A DNA stretch of 11,776 nt from Calditrichota bacterium (GTDB taxonomy: Bacteria > Zhuqueibacterota > Zhuqueibacteria > Oleimicrobiales > Geothermoviventaceae), in contig JAADFT010000553.1 in NCBI GenBank assembly GCA_013152765.1, forward strand, positions 1 to 11,776. The letters are read 5' to 3'. Position numbers and translations under genes: made by a program. This document shows, piece after piece, positions 8,601 to 11,776 of this stretch. Position 1 is the stretch's first letter. The number at the start of each line of letters is the position of its first letter. The notes under the pieces were generated by a model, which did not search any database, was not told the origin of the DNA, and saw only the letters and a program-made list of their open reading frames with translations.

Positions 8601-8770
8601 TGGATGCCGGGACGGCCGTTCGCCGTTGGCGGGCCTTCGTAGAACACAAAGCGCCGGTTCGGATCGCGCTCCTCTACACTGCGTTCGAAGATGCGGTTCT
8701 TCTCCCAAAAGTCGAGGATCTCTTTCTCCAAATCGGGAAAACGAACTTTTGGAGAGAGCTCTTTGTACAT
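5615..8770 (-). CDS. ileS: Isoleucyl-tRNA synthetase, IleS2-like
   Basis: It charges tRNA(Ile) with isoleucine in the cytoplasm and edits mischarged valine. The 1051-residue class I enzyme has its HIGH-equivalent as ANGRPGIHHV (around 50-59) and its second signature as KMAKS (589-593). The editing (CP1) domain is shown by FLVWTTTPWTL (around 220-230) and HIAPAFGEDDYE (around 316-327). Four CxxC pairs (182/185, 388/391, 460/463, 499/502) suggest bound zinc. The C-terminus, with ELIAEGLAREFVNRVQNMRK, is of the eukaryote-like IleS2 type rather than the E. coli type with a terminal zinc finger. IleS2 enzymes are often insensitive to mupirocin; this is not tested here. The ATG at 8768-8770 has GGTGAGG at good spacing and lies 4 nt after the nucleoside phosphorylase stop. 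A GTG at 8785 would add five residues. Confidence 0.97.
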   Translation of the reverse strand: MYKELSPKVRFPDLEKEILDFWEKNRIFERSVEERDPNRRFVFYEGPPTANGRPGIHHVLSRTMKDFVCRLKTMQGYRVERKAGWDTHGLPVEIEIEKELGIRTKSEIIKFGVAEFNRRCKESVFRYKQEWDELTRRIGFWLDLEHPYVTYTNEYIETVWWILNQFWKAGLMYEGHKILPYCPRCETPLSSHEVSQGYEEVEDPSVFVRMRLVDQPGVSFLVWTTTPWTLISNVALAVHPDVKYVRVHRDDEDLILAEARLGVLDGDYEIVEEYEGRQLERMRYEPLYTYVKPDKDAYYVVLGDFVTTEEGTGIVHIAPAFGEDDYEVGQKYGLPVLQPVNESGKFTEEVTPWAGKFVKDADPEIIEDLKSRGLLFRAEKYRHSYPHCWRCKSPLLYYARKSWYIRTTAYKDKLVENNKKIAWYPKEVGEGRFGEWLENNVDWALSRDRFWGTPLNIWVCDKCGHQESVGSLAELKAKSGLKEDIDLHKPYIDEVTWKCEKCGGTMVRTPEVIDVWFDSGSMPYAQWHYPFENKEKFEVNFPADFISEAVDQTRGWFYSLLAISTFISGEPAYKTVLCLELVLDKRGQKMAKSRGNTVDPFEHLNREGADALRWYFMTVSPPWVPTRFDPEGVTEAMRKYLNTLVNVYSFFALYANIDGFQYTGPSVPVEERSELDRWILSAFNRLVARVNRATERYDVTRAARDIGDFVLEDLSNWYVRRSRRRFWKSGLEQDKQSAYETLYEVLLNLAKLTAPFTPFIAEVIYRNLTADQKDACDSVHLCTYPDPSAEAFQYIDEALLRQMEIARDVVDLGRSLRAEAGIRVRVPLPRLLLLAKDERFRDAVRAVEQLILDELNVKRLELVDDPKKLLTVTAKPVFRSLGPKFGKDVNAVAEAIRQLTPEQIEEIQRNGQATVETSIGPVSIAAEDIEVHQEQLPGLVAGFHKDLTAALDTNLTPELIAEGLAREFVNRVQNMRKEAGYNVADRIRVYYRAPEEVAQAIGKLADYVRNETLAVELIPDKVDGDYTKEWKVGDYKVEIGVQRVTEDASES

Positions 8771-8774
8771 GCGT

Positions 8775-9596
8775 TCAGACCTCACCCGATTCCGCTGCAG
8801 TCGTCAGTAACCAATCCAGAATTTCCCACAGTTGTCCACTTGCTCTTTGCGCCAGGCGTCTCGCCTCACGCACACCGCCAACGACCCTGGAGCCGTCCCA
8901 GTAGTCCGTAACCAGGTAAAAGCTGGCGTGGTCCAGACGCAGTTGCCTGGCGGCTAACCCTTCCGGCACAACGGACATGCTCACCGCACCCGCGCCCAGA
9001 TGCTCGAACATCCGGTACTCGGCTGCCGTCGGCAGTGAGGGACCGCGAATTCCAGCGACTACCAGTCTCTCCGCCGCTTTCGCCGCCACCAGATGCCGAA
9101 GTTTCGCGGTGTGCTGCACAGGCCGACCCGGGAACGCCCAGAAACACGTGTCACCGGTCAGGTTCAAATGTCCGTCAAAATTCACCCACTGGCCCGGTTC
9201 AACCACGCGGCCGATCACCCCACAGATCCCGGTGGAAAGCAGTCGTCTGACACCCCAAAAAGAAAGCGCAGCCACAAGGACCGTGGCCTGCTGCGCTGTG
9301 TAACCGTCGTACATGTGAGCGCGGCCCTCGATGACAACCAGGCGCTGGCCGCGCATTTTGACCGTGCCGATTTGCCCTTTGTGGAAAGCCGTTTCCGGTC
9401 TGGGCAGCGGCAAATCCCGAAAATTCAGCTTCGCTTCGTAGCGAGGCCCTTGTTTCTGCAAGCCAGAACCGAGAACGACTGCCAGGTCCGGCGGCGGGCC
9501 GAACACTCGAATCAGCTCAAGAGCGTTCCGCCGAGCCGCACTCCAGCTTTCTCTAACGGCTTCGCTAAGGTGTGGCCGGTTCAGATTTCTGCTCAA
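8775..9596 (-). CDS. Purine nucleoside phosphorylase family protein with a divergent active site
   Basis: This 273-residue protein resembles trimeric purine nucleoside phosphorylases, which split nucleosides with phosphate into base and (deoxy)ribose-1-phosphate. Conserved elements are VVLGSGL (40-46, phosphate site), GRAHMYDGY (91-99), GPSLPTAAEYRM (185-196) with Glu193 at the purine-binding position, and SMSVVPE (206-212). Three positions depart from the family: STGICGVIG (121-129) where TNAAGGL is usual, VTD (229-231) where an Asn follows Thr, and no His at the place of the ribose-binding His near 240. It may act on an unusual nucleoside or have lost activity. The likely start is a TTG (9594-9596) with AAGAAGG upstream, inside the end of the preceding gene (32-nt overlap). 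It ends 4 nt before ileS. Confidence 0.85.
   Translation of the reverse strand: MSRNLNRPHLSEAVRESWSAARRNALELIRVFGPPPDLAVVLGSGLQKQGPRYEAKLNFRDLPLPRPETAFHKGQIGTVKMRGQRLVVIEGRAHMYDGYTAQQATVLVAALSFWGVRRLLSTGICGVIGRVVEPGQWVNFDGHLNLTGDTCFWAFPGRPVQHTAKLRHLVAAKAAERLVVAGIRGPSLPTAAEYRMFEHLGAGAVSMSVVPEGLAARQLRLDHASFYLVTDYWDGSRVVGGVREARRLAQRASGQLWEILDWLLTTAAESGEV
8780..8786 (-). promoter_or_regulatory. Ribosome binding site of ileS inside the end of the phosphorylase gene
   Basis: GGTGAGG overlaps the last codons of the upstream gene and sits 9 nt before the ATG at 8770. It overlaps the alternative GTG at 8785, which argues against that GTG. The arrangement suggests translational coupling. Confidence 0.55.
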
Positions 9597-10248
9597 GGGC
9601 CTTCTTCAGCCTCTGCAGCTCCTTCTCTTTCTCGGCTTTTTCCTTTTTCAGGCGTTCCAGCTCTTTCTTCAACTGCTCCTTGCGGCTTTCCTCCTGCCGG
9701 AGCTTCTGCTCCGCCAGTTTCTTGCGGTAATCCTTGATTTTCTCGACCGCCATCAGACGGTCCCGCTTCGCTCCAGCGTTCATGAAAGCAGCAATGCCAA
9801 CGGCCGTGCCCAAACCCGTCGTACCCCACATCACGGCGTCCTGGCCAGAGCTCACGTGACGTTTGAGGAAATTACCCAGGTAGAAACTCGTACCAAAGCT
9901 CAAAGCGCCACCGCCGATCGTGTAGAGAACCAGGTTCCGGTTCGTTTTCACCGAATCGATCTGGGCTTCGGGAATCAAACGGCCGGCCTCGTCGTACTCC
10001 TGGGGCCGCGCTTTGATGATTCCCACGTCAGCCACAAGCAGCGTGTCAACACGGCCGTCTTTCGTCTTCAAGATGAACCGGTCCGGCTGCCGCTGGAGGA
10101 CGTCACCGGCTACTGCGCGTCCGTCCGTCGTCCGGACCCAGATGCGACTGCCCGCCTCAACCTTCTCCACTGGGAGGGGAACCCGCTTGGCACACCCGGC
10201 CAACCCCACCACAAGAATGAGCAACACAGCCTTCTTCAGCGCTCCCAC
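9565..10248 (-). CDS. Unrecognised lipoprotein with glycine-rich hydrophobic pair and C-terminal coiled coil
   Basis: This is a 227-residue protein of unknown function. It begins with a lipoprotein signal: Lys-Lys, LLILVVG, then the lipobox LAGC with Cys19. Residues 28-80 look like a small beta domain (RIWVRTTDGRAVAGDV ... RFILKTKDGRVDTLLV). Two glycine-rich hydrophobic segments follow (about 105-126 and 137-158), then a Lys/Glu/Leu-rich coiled coil from about 165 to 220. If exported, it would be anchored through Cys19, with the coiled coil in the periplasm or folded back on the membrane. The GTG start (10246-10248) has a strong GGAGGAAG at 10253-10260 and lies 12 nt after divIVA. Its end overlaps the start of the phosphorylase gene by 32 nt. 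It is a plausible substrate of the lspA product. Confidence 0.85.
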   Translation of the reverse strand: MGALKKAVLLILVVGLAGCAKRVPLPVEKVEAGSRIWVRTTDGRAVAGDVLQRQPDRFILKTKDGRVDTLLVADVGIIKARPQEYDEAGRLIPEAQIDSVKTNRNLVLYTIGGGALSFGTSFYLGNFLKRHVSSGQDAVMWGTTGLGTAVGIAAFMNAGAKRDRLMAVEKIKDYRKKLAEQKLRQEESRKEQLKKELERLKKEKAEKEKELQRLKKALEQKSEPATP

Positions 10249-10260
10249 CCGTCTTCCTCC

Positions 10261-10893
10261 TCAGTAAATCACAGGACCTTCGTTCTTCTCACCTGTGTCC
10301 TCCGGTTCCCCCTCGGGCACCGTCTCGCTGCCCCTCGCCGCATCGTCCGCGGCTTTTTCCTCATGCGCGACGATCTCAAAGCGATTCCCCGTCGCCTTGG
10401 GCGCAGCGGCGGGTTGCTTCCTGGCCTGCGCTTCCGGCGCGACGTCTTCAATTTCCAGCACGCCCAGCAGCTCAAGCTGCGATTCCAGCAGGTGTCGCAG
10501 CCGTCTCGACAGCGATTCCTTCTGCGTGCGCAGCATCAGGATCTCGTTCTTCAGGCGCGACAGCTCTTTGCGGGCGTCGTCCAGAATCTCGTCCGCCTTG
10601 ACCTGCGCCTCGCGAATGATGAGATCCGCCTCGCGCTTGCTGCTCTCCCGGGACTCGGTGATGGTTTGCTGCGCCGTCATCAGCGTTTCTTTGAGCGTAC
10701 GCTCGACTTCCTGGTAATCCCGCAGTTGCGTCCGGAGTTTAAGAACCTCGTCCGCGAGCTCGTTTTTCTCCCGGATCGTCCCCTCGTACTCCTCGGCAAC
10801 CATCTCCAGGAAGGCTTCCACTTCCTCGGGATCGTAACCGCGCAGAACCCTGCGGAATTCCTGCTTCTTGATGTCCAGCGGTGTCAGTTTCAC
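10261..10893 (-). CDS. divIVA: DivIVA family protein
   Basis: DivIVA proteins bind curved membrane at poles and division sites and recruit partners. The N-terminus matches the membrane-binding domain: KLTPLDIKKQEFRRVLRGYD (2-21), with Arg18 conserved and Leu17 in place of the Phe17 of B. subtilis. A coiled coil runs from about 22 to 145. A low-complexity tail of Ala, Pro, Glu and Asp follows, ending in VIY. The start is the GTG at 10891-10893, with GGGGAGG at 10899-10905. The open frame extends 14 residues further to 10935, but that part does not match the family. The gene sits 66 nt after yggT, a neighbour it often has. In a diderm its role may differ from the Gram-positive one; partners cannot be read from sequence. 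Confidence 0.9.
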   Translation of the reverse strand: MKLTPLDIKKQEFRRVLRGYDPEEVEAFLEMVAEEYEGTIREKNELADEVLKLRTQLRDYQEVERTLKETLMTAQQTITESRESSKREADLIIREAQVKADEILDDARKELSRLKNEILMLRTQKESLSRRLRHLLESQLELLGVLEIEDVAPEAQARKQPAAAPKATGNRFEIVAHEEKAADDAARGSETVPEGEPEDTGEKNEGPVIY

Positions 10894-10898
10894 ACTAA

Positions 10899-10905
10899 CC
10901 TCCCC
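10899..10905 (-). promoter_or_regulatory. Ribosome binding site that fixes the divIVA start
   Basis: GGGGAGG lies 5 nt before the GTG at 10893. It supports starting at the family-typical KLTPLDI sequence rather than at 10935. Confidence 0.6.
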
Positions 10906-10959
10906 TTCTTGCGTCCTCACCGCACTGGACAGCACGTGGCCAACAGGCCCCGGACCAGC

Positions 10960-11256
10960 TTAGCGCAACACCCGAGCCAGGTCGTACAACGTGGACACGG
11001 TGAAAACCTTCACCGCCCACACGATCAAAATCAGCACCAGCGGGCTCAGGTCGATGGTGCCGAACGGGGGAATGTACCGGCGCAGGCGAAACAGCAGTGG
11101 ATCGGTGGCGCGTCGCAGGAACATCACAATCGGGTTGAAAGGATCGGGATTCACCCACGAGATGAGCGCGCGGGCAATCACAATCCAGATGTAGAGCGTC
11201 AGAACCAGATCCACCAGTTTGGCCAGAACCAGAAAAAGATTCCCAAAGATGAACAT
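10960..11256 (-). CDS. yggT: YggT family membrane protein
   Basis: This is a 98-residue integral membrane protein with two hydrophobic segments (about 4-28 and 68-92) around a charged loop. The family pattern is visible in ALISWVNPDPFNPIV (30-44), RATDPLLFRLRRYIPP (49-64) and IDLSPLVLIL (68-77). YggT proteins are widespread beside yggS and divIVA or sepF. Their role is not well defined; links to osmotic stress and cell shape have been proposed. The start is an ATG at 11254-11256 with no strong Shine-Dalgarno match upstream. The gap to yggS is 41 nt, so coupling with yggS translation is plausible. Confidence 0.92.
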   Translation of the reverse strand: MFIFGNLFLVLAKLVDLVLTLYIWIVIARALISWVNPDPFNPIVMFLRRATDPLLFRLRRYIPPFGTIDLSPLVLILIVWAVKVFTVSTLYDLARVLR

Positions 11257-11297
11257 TGGCGTTCGCCGTCTTTTCGTTTACCAGCCAGAAAAACTGG

Positions 11298-11776
11298 TCA
11301 CGAGCGGGGGCCAAAAATGGCCCGGCCGATCCGAACCATCGTTGCGCCCTCCTCAATCGCGACCTCGAAATCGTCCGTCATGCCCATCGAGAGGTGAGGC
11401 AAAGTCTCCACCACTCCGCGCTTGACCAGGTCGTCGCGAAGCTCACGCAGCAGCCGAAAGTAAGGACGAGCCTCTTCAGGATCGGGCACAATGGCGGCAA
11501 TCGTCATCAAGCCCTGCAAACGCAGGCCAGGCAGTTCAGCCACAGCCCGCACAAGGTCCGCGGTTTCGTCCGGAGTCACCCCGTACTTGGAGGCTTCGCC
11601 CGAAGTGTTCACCTCCACAAGCACGTTCACTTCCCTCCCTGCCGCCAGACACCGCTTGCTGACTTCTTGCGCCAGGTGCAGAGAGTCGATCGAATGAATC
11701 CAGTCGAAAAACTGGACGGCTCGCTTGGCCTTGTTCGTCTGGAGGTGGCCGACGAGATGCCACGTCGCGATTCTGC
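11298..11776 (-). CDS. yggS: PLP homeostasis protein YggS/PLPBP, 5' end beyond the window
   Basis: The visible part is 158 residues and is open at the right edge, so the N-terminal third is missing, including the Lys that binds pyridoxal phosphate. What is visible is typical of the family: WHLVGHLQTNKAKR at the start, VNVLVEVNTSGEASKYGV, GLRLQGLMTI, and the phosphate-binding end LSMGMTDDFEVAIEEGATMV followed by RIGRAIFG. YggS binds PLP in a TIM-barrel fold and keeps free PLP balanced; no catalytic reaction is known. It is the first gene of the block seen here and is followed by yggT and divIVA, as in many bacteria. Any promoter lies outside the window. Confidence 0.95.
   Translation of the reverse strand, partial: RIATWHLVGHLQTNKAKRAVQFFDWIHSIDSLHLAQEVSKRCLAAGREVNVLVEVNTSGEASKYGVTPDETADLVRAVAELPGLRLQGLMTIAAIVPDPEEARPYFRLLRELRDDLVKRGVVETLPHLSMGMTDDFEVAIEEGATMVRIGRAIFGPRS

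Noticed and set aside
6431..8911. An 826-codon open frame on the plus strand opposite ileS
   Set aside because: It is the antisense of a well-conserved ileS. The translation is rich in His, Arg, Val and Leu without recognisable motifs, as expected from GC-rich codon bias on the other strand.
9856..11397. A 513-codon plus-strand frame opposite the lipoprotein, divIVA and yggT
   Set aside because: It runs antisense through four recognised genes and has no family motifs; it is a shadow frame.

Overview
The window is about 11.8 kb of GC-rich bacterial DNA. Every gene I can support lies on the minus strand, so the genes read from the right end to the left. In transcription order they are: a PLP homeostasis protein of the YggS family (cut by the right edge), YggT, DivIVA, an unrecognised lipoprotein, a divergent purine nucleoside phosphorylase, isoleucyl-tRNA synthetase, a DksA/TraR-type zinc-finger protein, signal peptidase II, an RluD-like pseudouridine synthase, a barrel-only Omp85-type outer-membrane protein, and a secreted protein of unknown function that is split by a frameshift.

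The block from 11776 to 3571 looks like one transcription unit: gaps run from 4 to 89 nt, one junction overlaps by 32 nt, and no convincing terminator separates the genes. It joins two modules. The first is yggS-yggT-divIVA, linked in many bacteria to the cell envelope and division. The second is ileS-dksA-lspA-rluD, which covers translation, transcription control and lipoprotein maturation. LspA would process lipoproteins such as the one encoded upstream in the same block. Left of position 3571 spacing opens up (167, 338 and 325 nt non-coding), and the two genes there probably have their own signals, but I could not identify a convincing promoter.

The organism appears to be a diderm: it has an Omp85-like barrel ending in Phe. 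It also has DivIVA and an IleS2-type isoleucyl-tRNA synthetase with a PGIHH signature. That combination, with this gene order, suggests an FCB-group or Calditrichota/KSB1-like lineage. This placement is inference from gene content, not a phylogeny. Six of the ten genes whose start lies in the window appear to use GTG or TTG.

I did not find a defence system, CRISPR array, mobile element, rRNA or tRNA. The region is mostly conserved housekeeping DNA. The items most worth a second look are the frameshift near 481, the unusual active site of the nucleoside phosphorylase, the lipoprotein/coiled-coil protein next to DivIVA, the Arg-rich insert in the outer-membrane protein, and several inverted repeats in the left-hand intergenic regions.
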